Positions 40,600 through 50,249 of a DNA stretch of 64,000 bases are shown one piece after another. The DNA is from Naumovozyma dairenensis CBS 421. Its lineage: Eukaryota > Ascomycota > Saccharomycetes > Saccharomycetales > Saccharomycetaceae. Location of the stretch: assembly GCF_000227115.2 (NCBI RefSeq), contig NC_016489.1, forward strand, positions 310,001 through 374,000. Reading direction: 5' to 3'. The notes under the pieces were generated by a model, which saw only the letters and a list, made by a program, of their open reading frames with translations, had not been told where the DNA came from and did not search any database. Each line of letters opens with the position of its first letter. The stretch's first letter is position 1. The position numbers and the translations under genes are program-made.

Positions 40600-41313
40600 T
40601 TATAGACTTCCAATGAAATCTTTAATTGTTTGATCACCGTTTGCTATACCTATTGTTTTTCTTGAAGTTTGCTTTGGATGCAAAAGACATTGAACAATGA
40701 TACTGGCTAAATCTTCCCTTTGGATAGTATATCCTTCCACTTTCCTCTCATCTAATCTATCATAAGGTAAAACTTTACCAGTACCTGCCCCAACCAGTAA
40801 AAATCCAGGTTGTAGAATCGTAAAATTTAACTTAGATTCCTTAACGAAATGATCAGCCGATCTCTTTGCGATAAAATAACATTTCAATCCTTCCAAACTC
40901 CACCAAAATTCTCTATCTTCAATATTCATAGCAGATATATGAATAAATCTTTCAATATCTACAATTTCACAAGATTCCACCACTTTAGCACAACCATCCA
41001 AATCCACGGTAAACAATTCAGCAATGCCACCTCTTGCACCTGCACCAGCTGCAAAAACTACAGCATTAACTCCCAAATCCTCTAAAATCGTAGAAATTTG
41101 TTTCACAGTAAACGTCTCCAAATCAATTACAGCACATTCAATATCAAGTTCCTGACTCAATTGAACCTTCTGCTCTTCATTTCGGACTATGCCAATGGGA
41201 TGTTGCCAAACATGATCACCTTCCCTCTTTTGGAGCTCTTTCAATATCTTGTCAATCAATAAACGGCCTGTTTTACCGTTTGCTCCAAAAATTGCCACTT
41301 TTAATGTCTCCAT
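40600..41313 (-). CDS. NAD(P)-binding Rossmann protein (YMR090W-like)
   Basis: Atypical short-chain dehydrogenase/NmrA-like protein of unknown substrate; S. cerevisiae YMR090W (227 residues) is the counterpart. The product is 237 residues. The dinucleotide motif VAIFGANGKTGRLL (GxxGxxG) is at 6-19. Conserved blocks are AVVFAAGAGARGG, FTVDLDGCAKVVESCE, KCYFIAKRSADHFV (with the YxxxK pair) and TILQPGFL. It does not fit either flanking block: YMR090W lies elsewhere in S. cerevisiae, so this gene marks the junction between the chromosome XI-like and chromosome XIV-like segments. Confidence 0.88.
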   Translation of the reverse strand: METLKVAIFGANGKTGRLLIDKILKELQKREGDHVWQHPIGIVRNEEQKVQLSQELDIECAVIDLETFTVKQISTILEDLGVNAVVFAAGAGARGGIAELFTVDLDGCAKVVESCEIVDIERFIHISAMNIEDREFWWSLEGLKCYFIAKRSADHFVKESKLNFTILQPGFLLVGAGTGKVLPYDRLDERKVEGYTIQREDLASIIVQCLLHPKQTSRKTIGIANGDQTIKDFIGSL

Positions 41314-41616
41314 AATTTATATAATTCTCAGTAAATGCTTACTTTAGTTTAGTTTAATATCCTTTTTGGTTCCTATTATTATGTTTTAATCGTTTCTGAA
41401 TAATTTAAGGGATAAGTAACTATAGTTTAATATAGTTTCCTCAATTTTGGCCTTTTTGTCGGTGTTATATTATAATGGTAAAAGTGAAAAAATTCAGGAA
41501 ATTTAACTTTTGAAAAAGATCAAAAGAAGAGAAGAGGAGAAAACCTGTAATGATGATCCACGATTGGTTAGTTGAAGGTGGTGAGTATAGCGCGATAAGA
41601 TTGATACACACCCATA
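41314..41616. promoter_or_regulatory. Divergent promoter, YMR090W-like and ZNG1
   Basis: 303 bp between two divergent starts. I looked for a Zap1 zinc-response element (ACCTTNAAGGT) and saw none. Confidence 0.45.
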
Positions 41617-42912
41617 ATGTCTGCTTTGAAAGATTTCAAATATAAAGAAAGTGAAGATGGGGAATTACCTTCCCTGGTGACTGGTTCTGAAACAAACTTG
41701 AATGAGATTTTAAGTAATGTTAAAGGTGATGGAGGTATTAATCTAGTCAATATTGAAAAAGTTGATAGGTGCAATCAGCAGATCTCTGCACCTTCTAATG
41801 ATAGTATCTTCATGGAGAAAAAAATTCCTGTGACTATTATTACAGGTTACTTGGGATCCGGAAAATCAACTCTTCTGGAGAAGATTGTACTAAAAGGATC
41901 CGATATGAAAATTGCAGTTATTCTAAATGAGTTTGGTGATTCCAGTGAAATTGAAAAGGCAATGACAATAAGGAATCAAGAATCTTCTACTCAAGAATGG
42001 TTGGATTTGGGGAATGGTTGTCTTTGTTGTTCGTTGAAGAACGTTGGTGTTAAAGCCATAGAAGATATGATCGCAAGATCACCTGGTAAGATTGATTATA
42101 TTCTTCTGGAAACCTCGGGGATTGCAGACCCTGCTCCTATTGCGAAGATGTTTTGGCAAGATGATGGATTAAATAGTAATGTGTATATCGATGGTATTGT
42201 TACAGTATTGGATTCAGAACATATTTTAAAATGTTTGGATGATATATCACCTGAAACCCACTGGCACGGCGAAAATGTTATTACTAAGGAGAACTTAACC
42301 ATTGCACATTTCCAAATAGCTATGGCTGATGTGATAATATTAAATAAGTTTGATAAGATTGAAAACAATGAAAAACTGATTAATGAAGTAAATGTAAAAA
42401 TAGGTCAAATTAATTCGACTGCCAAGATACATTTCACAAAATATGGTGAATTACCATTAAATTATATTATAGATTTGCATTCATATGATAGAGTAAATTT
42501 TACTAATAATGAGAAGTTAATGGCTAGATCTACTTTACATGATCCAAGGATGAGTTCCGTCATGTTGACATTTAGGCCCTTCAAAAACAATGACGAATTT
42601 CTTCGATTTGAAAAAAAATTCTTACAAGTATTGCTGTGGAAGGAATTCGGTGTAACAACTGACACATTTAATAATAATATGAAGAAGGAATGGGAAATTC
42701 AACGAACAAAAGGTCTTATAGTGATAAATAATGAAAATTCGAAGAGTAAAGATGAGAAAATCGTTAAAGTGATCCAAGGTGTAAGAGATACTTATGATGT
42801 CCTTCCAGGCCAAAGCGAAACATCGAATTGTGATGAATGTAAGATTGTATTCATAGGAAAATATTTGGATCAAGAGAAAATTCAAGACTTTTTAAGTACT
42901 GTGATAAATTAA
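41617..42912 (+). CDS. ZNG1: COG0523 zinc chaperone GTPase Zng1
   Basis: GTPase that delivers zinc to methionine aminopeptidase 1 (Map1); the S. cerevisiae ortholog is YNR029C. The product is 431 residues (429 in yeast). The Walker A is GYLGSGKSTLLEK (about 76-88), the metal-binding CxCC motif is GNGCLCCSLK, the switch region is LLETSGIADPAPIAKMFW, and NKFD is the guanine-specificity motif. The N-terminal ELPSLV (16-21) resembles the CPELVPI-type motif by which human ZNG1 binds the METAP1 zinc finger; yeast has a similar DLPDLIP. The C-terminal CobW domain ends with the IQGVRDTYDVLPG segment. The order ZNG1-CPR8-BUD17-SEC12 is the inverted YNR029C-YNR026C block. Confidence 0.95.
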   Translation: MSALKDFKYKESEDGELPSLVTGSETNLNEILSNVKGDGGINLVNIEKVDRCNQQISAPSNDSIFMEKKIPVTIITGYLGSGKSTLLEKIVLKGSDMKIAVILNEFGDSSEIEKAMTIRNQESSTQEWLDLGNGCLCCSLKNVGVKAIEDMIARSPGKIDYILLETSGIADPAPIAKMFWQDDGLNSNVYIDGIVTVLDSEHILKCLDDISPETHWHGENVITKENLTIAHFQIAMADVIILNKFDKIENNEKLINEVNVKIGQINSTAKIHFTKYGELPLNYIIDLHSYDRVNFTNNEKLMARSTLHDPRMSSVMLTFRPFKNNDEFLRFEKKFLQVLLWKEFGVTTDTFNNNMKKEWEIQRTKGLIVINNENSKSKDEKIVKVIQGVRDTYDVLPGQSETSNCDECKIVFIGKYLDQEKIQDFLSTVIN

Positions 42913-43048
42913 TTGAGGATGAAAACTCCTCCATGTAAGAAACTCACATATTAATGATAATAATATATATACATATATGCTGATAGTCCGAATCATGTTT
43001 TCTACATAAGAAAGATTTGTTTAATAATGATGAGAAATCGTAGCATGA

Positions 43049-44020
43049 TCATTCATCACGTCTTAAGGAGACGACTTTTGAAACTTTTCTCTTCTTTACT
43101 AAGAAATAACATGCTAATAAAGCACACATACCTAGTAGTACTTTGAATAAAGGATGGTGTAATTGCTCGAATCTTAAATCAGCAATAACTTCTTGATCAT
43201 CATGATAAACACCTAAAGTTTCAGCCAATGTGATACCTTGAGACACTTCACCATCTTTGAAAGCTTCTAGTTTTTTCAAGTATTCCTTTTGTAATACGTC
43301 CTTATTAGCCAACTTCAATTCATCAACAACACTATAAAGTATGGTAACGTCCTCCTTTGGTGCTCCATTTTCATCGGTCTCAACATTTTGTAATTTATCA
43401 ATTAATCCATCAAGGCCAGCAACGACTTGACCAAATACCACATGAGTCCCATCTCTTTCACTACAACCTTCCTTTTTCAAACATATCGCGAATCTGGAAT
43501 CATTATTATCCTTTTTCTCATCATTGACCCAAGATAATCTACCTGGTCTATCATGAGTTAAATCGAAATTTTCATCTTCGAAATGTAGCCCATGAGCTGA
43601 AAAGGAGGAAATACCTGGTAAAACTTCACCACCTTCAATGAACCCATTAGCGATCTTGTTAATTTTGGACCCCTTATATTTAGCTAACAATGTCTTATCA
43701 GGATCATAAAACCCTAAGACGACACGGATACCTTGTGATAATCTTTGGAAATTCATAGCACTCTTGGGGACCACGGTACCGAATAAATCCACTGTAATTT
43801 CTTGTGTTTCTCTCTTGGATGTTTCACCATTAAAGTATGATATACCGACAACGACGTGATGCGTTACAGGAGGATCTGGTGGGTAGATTTTTTGCAAATT
43901 TAATGATTTGTATGACAATTTACTTGCTCCTGTTTTAGGAGGTGCCGCTCTGGTTATAACATTGAAAAATGAGAGTATACATGTGAAAAATATCACTATT
44001 CTATTGCTATTTAGTATCAT
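43049..44020 (-). CDS. CPR8: Secretory-pathway cyclophilin Cpr8/Cpr4
   Basis: Membrane-anchored peptidyl-prolyl isomerase of the secretory pathway. The product is 323 residues: an N-terminal signal sequence (IVIFFTCILSFFNVIT, about 8-23), a cyclophilin domain (about 50-240) and a C-terminal membrane helix (VLLGMCALLACYFLV) with a short basic tail. Cyclophilin landmarks are present but degenerate: PKSAMNFQRLSQG, FIEGGEVLPG in place of the usual FMIQGGD, and VVFGQVVAGLDGLI. CPR4 (YCR069W) and CPR8 (YNR028W) are ohnologs that cannot be separated by sequence alone here; the YNR neighbours favour CPR8. Confidence 0.85.
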   Translation of the reverse strand: MILNSNRIVIFFTCILSFFNVITRAAPPKTGASKLSYKSLNLQKIYPPDPPVTHHVVVGISYFNGETSKRETQEITVDLFGTVVPKSAMNFQRLSQGIRVVLGFYDPDKTLLAKYKGSKINKIANGFIEGGEVLPGISSFSAHGLHFEDENFDLTHDRPGRLSWVNDEKKDNNDSRFAICLKKEGCSERDGTHVVFGQVVAGLDGLIDKLQNVETDENGAPKEDVTILYSVVDELKLANKDVLQKEYLKKLEAFKDGEVSQGITLAETLGVYHDDQEVIADLRFEQLHHPLFKVLLGMCALLACYFLVKKRKVSKVVSLRRDE

Positions 44021-44400
44021 CTATCTTCTTGGTGGATGTATATCGTAGGATAATCGTCAATGGAATTCACTCGTCTTTTTGGTACTGCCGTTTTAAGTCG
44101 ACTTGGTTTATCTCAGTTGAAAGAATGGTGAGAATACAAAACGGTTCCAAATTGATGGTTTATGTGGAAAATAAACTTATATTTTGAATTGACGATACAA
44201 TTAATGACGTAACAGATACTGTCTCTTTCGGAATTGCATTCGCAGAACTGAGATGCTAACCGTTTATATAAACGATCGGTATCGTAAACGATTTACAAAA
44301 TTGTCTTTCTTCTTCCCTCGAAGATCTCTCAGTTGGCAAAAAAAAAAGAACAGCAAACCAGTTAGGGTCGTAAATAAGGGTTACTGTTTAATGACCTAAG
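44021..44400. other. Intergenic: CPR8 promoter and BUD17 3' end
   Basis: 380 bp with an A-run at 44338-44347. Nothing else recognised. Confidence 0.45.
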
Positions 44401-45408
44401 TTAGTCAAGAAGCTTGGCGGCTAGGGTTTCTATTTCCCGATTAGGAAATTTATTAAAGAGATCTTTGCATTGTATCAATTTCAAATCTTTAATGATCTTT
44501 TTCTTGTTGATGTTGTTGTTGATTCTCTTATCGTTATGTTCTTGTTCTTCTTCTGCAAGAGATAACTTGTATGTCCTTTCCAAGATTTGGTTGACTGTCC
44601 ATATCACTTGCGATGTCGCTGCCGATAATGTGATAATGGACGACATATTCAACAACGCATTGAGTAACAATGCCGTGAAGAGATCACCACTCCCACTAAA
44701 CTGAGCATGTATCTTGGGGACTTGGTAAAAATAGATCTCTATTTCATCAGAGCCTGTACCTCTTGTTGTAGTTGTGTCACAACAGGCGACTAAATAAAAT
44801 GGATTCTGATCTCCTACTTCGTTCTCTCCAACAGATAGGTCAATACTTGTCACTACAATCCTCTCTGCCTTAGGATATAACTCATGGAACCGGTGGAAGC
44901 TAACTTTCAAACTTGATAAACTGTTAATCTTACAACCAGTCAAAGTTTCCATTTCAAAGTGGTTGGGGGTAACTAAATATAATTGATTTCTACGTAGTAT
45001 TTCAGTGTAAGCAGGTATATTCTCCTCGGGAACATACAACCTACCATTATCTCCCAATACTGGATCCATAATCCATTTCAAATCAGGATTCATCTGTTTC
45101 ATTTGATTCGCAATTTCATTTAAATTATTTAAACTCGCCACACAGGGTAAATATCCTGTCAACAAGACATCGTATCGAATCTTCAATCCATTCAATAATC
45201 CTCGAGATACAATATCATATAATTCTTGCGATCCATATTTATACCCGTTAAAGGAATCATACCCGGGATGATTACTAAATTGAACTGTATTCAAAGCATC
45301 AACATCCCATCCATTATATTGTAATGGGAAAGTCGCCGCTTTATTTCCTACATACCCATGAATTACATGAGATTGTATAGATAATAGTTTCTTACTTGGC
45401 CCTGTCAT
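44401..45408 (-). CDS. BUD17: Pyridoxal kinase-like protein Bud17
   Basis: Putative pyridoxal/pyridoxine kinase of the ribokinase fold; in S. cerevisiae BUD17 and the paralog BUD16 are linked to vitamin B6 salvage and bud-site selection. The product is 335 residues (317 in yeast). Recognisable parts are LLSIQSHVIHGYVGNKAATFPLQ, WDVDALNTVQFSNHPGY, MDPVLGDNGRLYVPEE and the anion-hole/catalytic motif FSGSGDLFTALLLNALL. A Lys/Asn-rich insert (NDKRINNNINKKK) lies near the C-terminus. It is divergent to SEC12, as YNR027W is to YNR026C. Confidence 0.92.
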   Translation of the reverse strand: MTGPSKKLLSIQSHVIHGYVGNKAATFPLQYNGWDVDALNTVQFSNHPGYDSFNGYKYGSQELYDIVSRGLLNGLKIRYDVLLTGYLPCVASLNNLNEIANQMKQMNPDLKWIMDPVLGDNGRLYVPEENIPAYTEILRRNQLYLVTPNHFEMETLTGCKINSLSSLKVSFHRFHELYPKAERIVVTSIDLSVGENEVGDQNPFYLVACCDTTTTRGTGSDEIEIYFYQVPKIHAQFSGSGDLFTALLLNALLNMSSIITLSAATSQVIWTVNQILERTYKLSLAEEEQEHNDKRINNNINKKKIIKDLKLIQCKDLFNKFPNREIETLAAKLLD

Positions 45409-45752
45409 CTCTCCCTAACCAGGCTTCTCTATAACTTATTCACGTTGGATATTTGTATCTGACTCAAACAGATCCATTCAATCAATCATTCATTTACATA
45501 GTTCAAACTATGTCAGTGTTTTCCGTAGTCCATAAAATTTTCCCTTGTTAAAAAAACTCTCCATTTTAAAAGCCAACACATAATTAACAAACAAGCAATC
45601 CACATAGACTAAGGGAATACATAAGGACCTTACATACGCTAAAGGAAAGGGATTTAATTGAGGTCTCCCTTATAAATTAGTCACGAATTTAAATCATAGA
45701 CGAATTAAATTTGGCGTTTGGTTTTATATCAGATTCGAAAAATAGGGAAAAT
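45409..45752. promoter_or_regulatory. Divergent promoter, BUD17 and SEC12
   Basis: 344 bp. The SEC12 frame is open upstream to about 45711 but lacks an ATG there. No specific site recognised. Confidence 0.45.
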
Positions 45753-47825
45753 ATGGTTTTCAAATCACAAGTTTACGATATCAAATATCCATTGTATGGA
45801 GCAAGTTTCTTGGACAATGAGAACTTGGTAGTCCTAGGTGGCGGTGGAGAAGGTAGAAATGGTGTTCCTAATAAAGTATCTCTGGTCCACGTAGATTTAG
45901 AAAATGAAACGAATGAGAAGAAAAGAATCAAATTGGTGGATGAGTTCGAATTGAATTCAGAGGATGATTCTCCTACAGCAATGGATGTCACCTCGGATAG
46001 GACTATATTGTTCAGTTGTAATGAAAATAGTAATAAAATTTTACAAGGTCATGGGAATAGACATATTAGGAAGTTTCAAATTGTCAATGAAAATAATAAG
46101 ATGAAGTTGAAATTTGTGGAGAGTAAGGATTTCGATCATTTCGAAAAACCAGATGATTATACTAAATTATTATATGTTTCCAATGACGGTTCACTTGCTG
46201 CAATTGCTTCATCTACTGTGCCAGCTATCATAAGAGTCATTGATCCTAAGGATTTGACTGAGATTTATGAAATTGATTCTGCTCACGAGGTCAAAGATTT
46301 GAACTTTTCCCCAAATGGGAAAATCTTAGGGTATATCACTGATTCATCTTTAGAAGTTATATCTACTGTGACTGGTAGTTCAATTATTAGGAAAATGGAT
46401 TTCATCGAGACATTAGATATCAAATTGTCGAAATTCAGATTTATCAATGATGATACTATGTTGATCTTGGGGTCTTTAATTCATTCCAAAGGTATAATAG
46501 CTGTGAAAATTAGTTTGAAGAAAGGTAAAGCCATTGTACTCAAGTCAAAATGTATAACCACAAACGTGAAAGGAGTTACTGCCATGGATGTCGATTTGAA
46601 GGGAGAACTTTTAGCATTTGCTGGTAATGATAATTCGTTAACTTTGGTTCAATTGAGAAAATTATCATGTAAGAAAGTTTTCAAACAAGTACATCAATTT
46701 GCCATTACTCGTGTTTGTTTCTCCAAGAATTCTAAATATTTAGTTAGTGTTTCTGCGGCGAATACAATACATGTTATTCATCTTCCTGAGAGTTATCGTA
46801 CTTCGTTATCTTTAACTGAATCATTAACGAACTTTTTTGTGAAATCATTCTTTGTTTTATTCCTAGCTTTAATCGTTCAACAAGTATACGAAAAGGAACT
46901 TTCATCTAAAATTTACAATTATTATCAATCTCATCCATTTTCTTTACGTAAACTTATCAAGAGGGATAATGTTAATCGATTAGACGATGATTTCTTTGAT
47001 CAAACCACATTGGTGGGTAGTAATGGAGGACGTATCGAAATGGAAACTCATGATATCGTATCGACAATGACAACACACACAGCCATAGAGGAAACTTTCG
47101 AAATCACAACTACATCTGACTCCATATTGACCGAACCAACTGAAAAACTGTCCATATTGGAAGATACTAATGAAGATGAACCGATAAATATTCATGAAGA
47201 ACCTACACCTGTAATGGAGAATAACAATGTAGTTGGAGCTACTGAGTTGCCAACTCAACCAGATGCGGAAACTGAATCAGGGGATGAAGAAAACATCGAA
47301 AATGATGCCAACATTGAGGAAGCTTCAAAAGTGAAGCAACTTATATCGGAAGAACTACAACCCTCCGATGTTCCAGGTGAACCTGAAACTGAAAACGCTG
47401 TAGTTGAAGATATTAATGAGCATCATGTTGGATCATCTCTAGACGAGGCGCCATCTCAAGAAGATATTGAAAATATCAATAGAGATAGTGAAAATGATGA
47501 AGAACAACCTGGATGGGCCAACAACAATATTGGATCTTCTGAAGAAGTTGATCATCACCCAGAAGTTGTAGCTGAAGTGCCCCAAGGAGAAGAGCAGCAT
47601 ATTGAAGATAAGTTCGAGGAAAATATCAATTTTGAATTAGAAGTTAATGATGACAGAAATGACATATACGATGAAGTTGGATCGGAGGCCTCTGATTCAG
47701 TTCAATATGAAAGTACCGTTACCGTAGGTGAACAACAATATAATGCTGACGAACGCTTCTCATCTCGAGAAGATGACATAGATGATGAGAATGTTGCATT
47801 TCCTGACGACAATAACAAGGATTGA
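45753..47825 (+). CDS. SEC12: Sar1 guanine-nucleotide exchange factor Sec12 (Sec12/Sed4 family), long lumenal domain
   Basis: ER membrane GEF that loads Sar1 with GTP to start COPII vesicle budding. The product is 690 residues from ATG 45753; S. cerevisiae Sec12 has 471 and its paralog Sed4 1065. A cytosolic WD40 beta-propeller (1-350) carries the K-loop GGGGEGRNGVPNK (29-41), whose N40 is the residue needed for GEF activity. One membrane helix lies at about 361-379 (FFVKSFFVLFLALIVQQVY). The lumenal tail of about 310 residues is very acidic (Glu/Asp/Asn-rich, for example GDEENIENDANIEE) and much longer than in yeast Sec12, more like Sed4 in style. The intact K-loop and YNR neighbours support SEC12. 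No HDEL is present at the end. Confidence 0.9.
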   Translation: MVFKSQVYDIKYPLYGASFLDNENLVVLGGGGEGRNGVPNKVSLVHVDLENETNEKKRIKLVDEFELNSEDDSPTAMDVTSDRTILFSCNENSNKILQGHGNRHIRKFQIVNENNKMKLKFVESKDFDHFEKPDDYTKLLYVSNDGSLAAIASSTVPAIIRVIDPKDLTEIYEIDSAHEVKDLNFSPNGKILGYITDSSLEVISTVTGSSIIRKMDFIETLDIKLSKFRFINDDTMLILGSLIHSKGIIAVKISLKKGKAIVLKSKCITTNVKGVTAMDVDLKGELLAFAGNDNSLTLVQLRKLSCKKVFKQVHQFAITRVCFSKNSKYLVSVSAANTIHVIHLPESYRTSLSLTESLTNFFVKSFFVLFLALIVQQVYEKELSSKIYNYYQSHPFSLRKLIKRDNVNRLDDDFFDQTTLVGSNGGRIEMETHDIVSTMTTHTAIEETFEITTTSDSILTEPTEKLSILEDTNEDEPINIHEEPTPVMENNNVVGATELPTQPDAETESGDEENIENDANIEEASKVKQLISEELQPSDVPGEPETENAVVEDINEHHVGSSLDEAPSQEDIENINRDSENDEEQPGWANNNIGSSEEVDHHPEVVAEVPQGEEQHIEDKFEENINFELEVNDDRNDIYDEVGSEASDSVQYESTVTVGEQQYNADERFSSREDDIDDENVAFPDDNNKD

Positions 47826-48043
47826 TCAAATAGGGAATAAAGAAGGTCCTAATGTAGATGATTATTTTAGATTTATTTTAATTACAATTCTTTCTTCCAT
47901 CGAAAAAAATGAATGAATATAATAGAGGAGAAAAAGGATTATGATAAAAACTCAGATGAATATTTCTATATATAAGCTAAATTCAAATATACAAATTGTA
48001 TGCTATAATATAATAATTTTAAAACTGTATGAAGAATTAATTG

Positions 48044-48948
48044 TCATCTTTTAGCTTTCAGTTCCACCAATAATGAAATGAGGTCAACGCCAAATATTTC
48101 ATTGTTACTCTTAAATATGTCATAACTATTATTTTGATTTGAAAGTTCACCATCAGTGTGTTCGGTTGGAATCGATAAATCAAGGAGCTCATTCAGCAAG
48201 AAACTATTATCTTCATAATCATTTAAAAACTCCAATTTTTTTTAGGTGTATTGAACAATTGGAAAGGAGTTACCGACCTTGTTCTTGATGAACCTTTTGA
48301 ACTTGGTCTCTCAACAAAGTTATACTCAACACTATTCTCTTCTGATGTTCCGATTCCCAATTGGGACGAAGAAGAAGTAGCATTGTACTCTATTTCTTCA
48401 AAGGTTGAATTGAATGATGATGTATACCTGTTTCGAATATTATACAAAAGTCGAGATTCTACTTGTTTATTAGCCAAATTTCTACATTTTTTCTTCGTAA
48501 TTTTTTTTGAAATGTTATTTAGTTCTCGTTCGTTTCCAACTTTCTTTTCCATTTCGCAATCAGGTTTCTGTGTCTCAAGTATCACTTCTTTAAAAGATGT
48601 CATTTCTGTTACGTCTTCTACTGGAAACAATGAGCGATGACTAGGTTTTATTTGCCAGAAATGGCCCTTACAATATTTTGATTTTTCACATTTAATAAAG
48701 GAAGGATTTATTGATAAATTATGTCTAATGGAATTTTGCCAACCCGAATCATTTATGTCATAATATGGGAAATGATCACTTATCCACTGATAAATGTGAG
48801 ACAACGTACATTTTTTAGATTTGGATTGTAAGATTGCGAATGCAATCAAAGTAGCAAATGAATGTGTTGGTTTCGTGTGAGATATAGGAATAAGGGATAT
48901 TGAGTAATCCTTTCGCGTTTCTTCTTCAGAGACATCTGAATTAGACAT
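48044..48948 (-). CDS. Forkhead transcription factor related to Hcm1, frame-broken
   Basis: The forkhead DNA-binding domain is intact: THSFATLIAFAILQSKSKK...IYQWISDHFPYY...WQNSIRHNLSINPSFIKCE...GHFWQIKP. Downstream, TPFQLFNTPKK and, at the end, FGVDLISL resemble segments of S. cerevisiae Hcm1 (FGVDVYSV), the S-phase regulator of spindle and FKH2/NDD1 genes. As written the frame from ATG 48948 stops at 48223, but a second frame, 48044-48235, continues the protein. An eight-A run at 48236-48243 would need nine for one frame of 301 residues (Hcm1 has 564). In S. cerevisiae HCM1 sits beside SED4 and CPR4 on chromosome III; here it sits beside their partners SEC12 and MPP6, the sister position. 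The frame also runs upstream of 48948 without an ATG. Confidence 0.82.
48236..48243 (-). other. Homopolymer frame break in forkhead gene
   Basis: Eight A (T on the given strand). With nine, NTPKKK joins LEFLNDYEDNSF in one frame; with eight, translation ends after KKNWSF. A sequencing error is likely; a real truncation is possible. Confidence 0.7.
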
Positions 48949-50139
48949 ATTGGTAATCGGAAAAAAACCAGCAACCAAGAAGATTCTTACCAAGTGAGAA
49001 CTAACCGTGGCAACACACAACAAAATTGTAACTTCTGTGTAGTCTATATATATTCTTAGACCTTTAATGGCCTATGATGAATTTCATCTTCTCGATGACT
49101 TTCGGAGTTCCTAAATTTTCTTTTACGCGTTATTTACATTAAAATGAACTTGGACGTATTCCGATTTTTCAAAAAGAAACAGAGAAGGAAAGAAGGTGAA
49201 CCTAATAACATCTTTTAGCCTTTTTTTTTGGCCTTTTTTGCCTTTGATTCACTGAAATATTTCGATTATTGATTGATGCCAATATTTTTTTGGTATGAGG
49301 ATGTGTTGAATCTTTTATACATAAGAAAACTTACGTAGTTCCTTTTCGAAGTAAAATGACAGATTATTGTCACAAAATTCTAGGCTATTTGGCCTTTTCC
49401 GTGGCGCTTTCCTCGAAGGTGACTAACGAAGTGAACGAGTGAAATTTTTCCATGGCATCGCTTTCTGAATGGGTTCGATGAGTTTCAGCGAATACTATAT
49501 ATTTATATAGAGACATTGAAATGGAAAATTTGAATCTGAAGTTATCTTGATGCTCATTTATAGAAGAGAAGAAAAGAAAACATACAACTAGATCCCTAGG
49601 AGTGTAGATTATAGAAAGAAGAGAATATCATCACCGAAAGGAACATACTCATCGATAGGCATACTCATCGATAAACATACTACTCATACTACTCACCGAT
49701 AGACAGTAATACCCATCACTAGGATTGATATTTATCTGCTATTCATTGAGCTTAGTGTACGTGTATTTTAAGAGCTACAAGATATAAGTTTTGATATTGG
49801 TAATAATTATCTGCCGGTATAGATCTAACTATTGAGCTTATATTGGATACAGAGATAATAGAATAGTAGATATTGCATTCGTTATCTTCTAATTTCTCAA
49901 AAGTAGAAATACCAAAGATCAGACAGATCAGATTCCTAACTCATTATCAAGGTAATCAAGATAATAAGGACGCAATTTCACCCAAACTGGTCATAACAGA
50001 CGTAAAAGATTTCATATCATAGGCGTCTATAATTTTTTATAAAGGATCAAAGTGCAGGGTAAAAGTTGAGTTATACTCGGTTTTTAAATAAGAGTGCGGT
50101 TTATATCACAAAAAGTGACAATTATAAAAAAAAATATAA
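48949..50139. promoter_or_regulatory. Forkhead gene upstream region with MCB site
   Basis: 1.2 kb. A perfect MCB, ACGCGT, lies at 49125-49130, 177 bp before the ATG, suggesting G1/S expression like HCM1. Around 49643-49703 the unit ACTCATCGATA is repeated with changes (about four copies, ending ACTCACCGATAG). No gene seen. Confidence 0.55.
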
Positions 50140-50249
50140 CGACACCAGCAGGATTTGAACCAGCGCGGGCAGAGCCCAAGAGATAGCCGAATTTATTTTT
50201 TTAATTGAATCATTCGAGTCTCTCGCCTTAACCACTCGGCCATAGTGCC
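50140..50249 (-). tRNA. tRNA-Ser (CGA) with intron
   Basis: Class II tRNA gene of 110 nt on the minus strand. Exon 1 is 50249-50213 (starts GGCACTATGGCCGAGTGG), a 28-nt intron is 50212-50185, and exon 2 is 50184-50140. The anticodon CGA at positions 34-36 reads UCG; the intron follows position 37 and ends TTCGGCT, allowing the usual pairing with the anticodon. The variable arm is long (CTTGGGCTCTGCCCGCG). The counterpart in S. cerevisiae (SUP61) is a single essential gene with a 19-nt intron. A T-rich terminator lies 3' of it. Confidence 0.95.
50185..50212 (-). other. tRNA-Ser(CGA) intron
   Basis: 28-nt intron starting TGATTCAATT and ending ATTCGGCT; the TCG in its 3' part can pair with the CGA anticodon, as tRNA splicing endonuclease requires. 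Confidence 0.85.
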
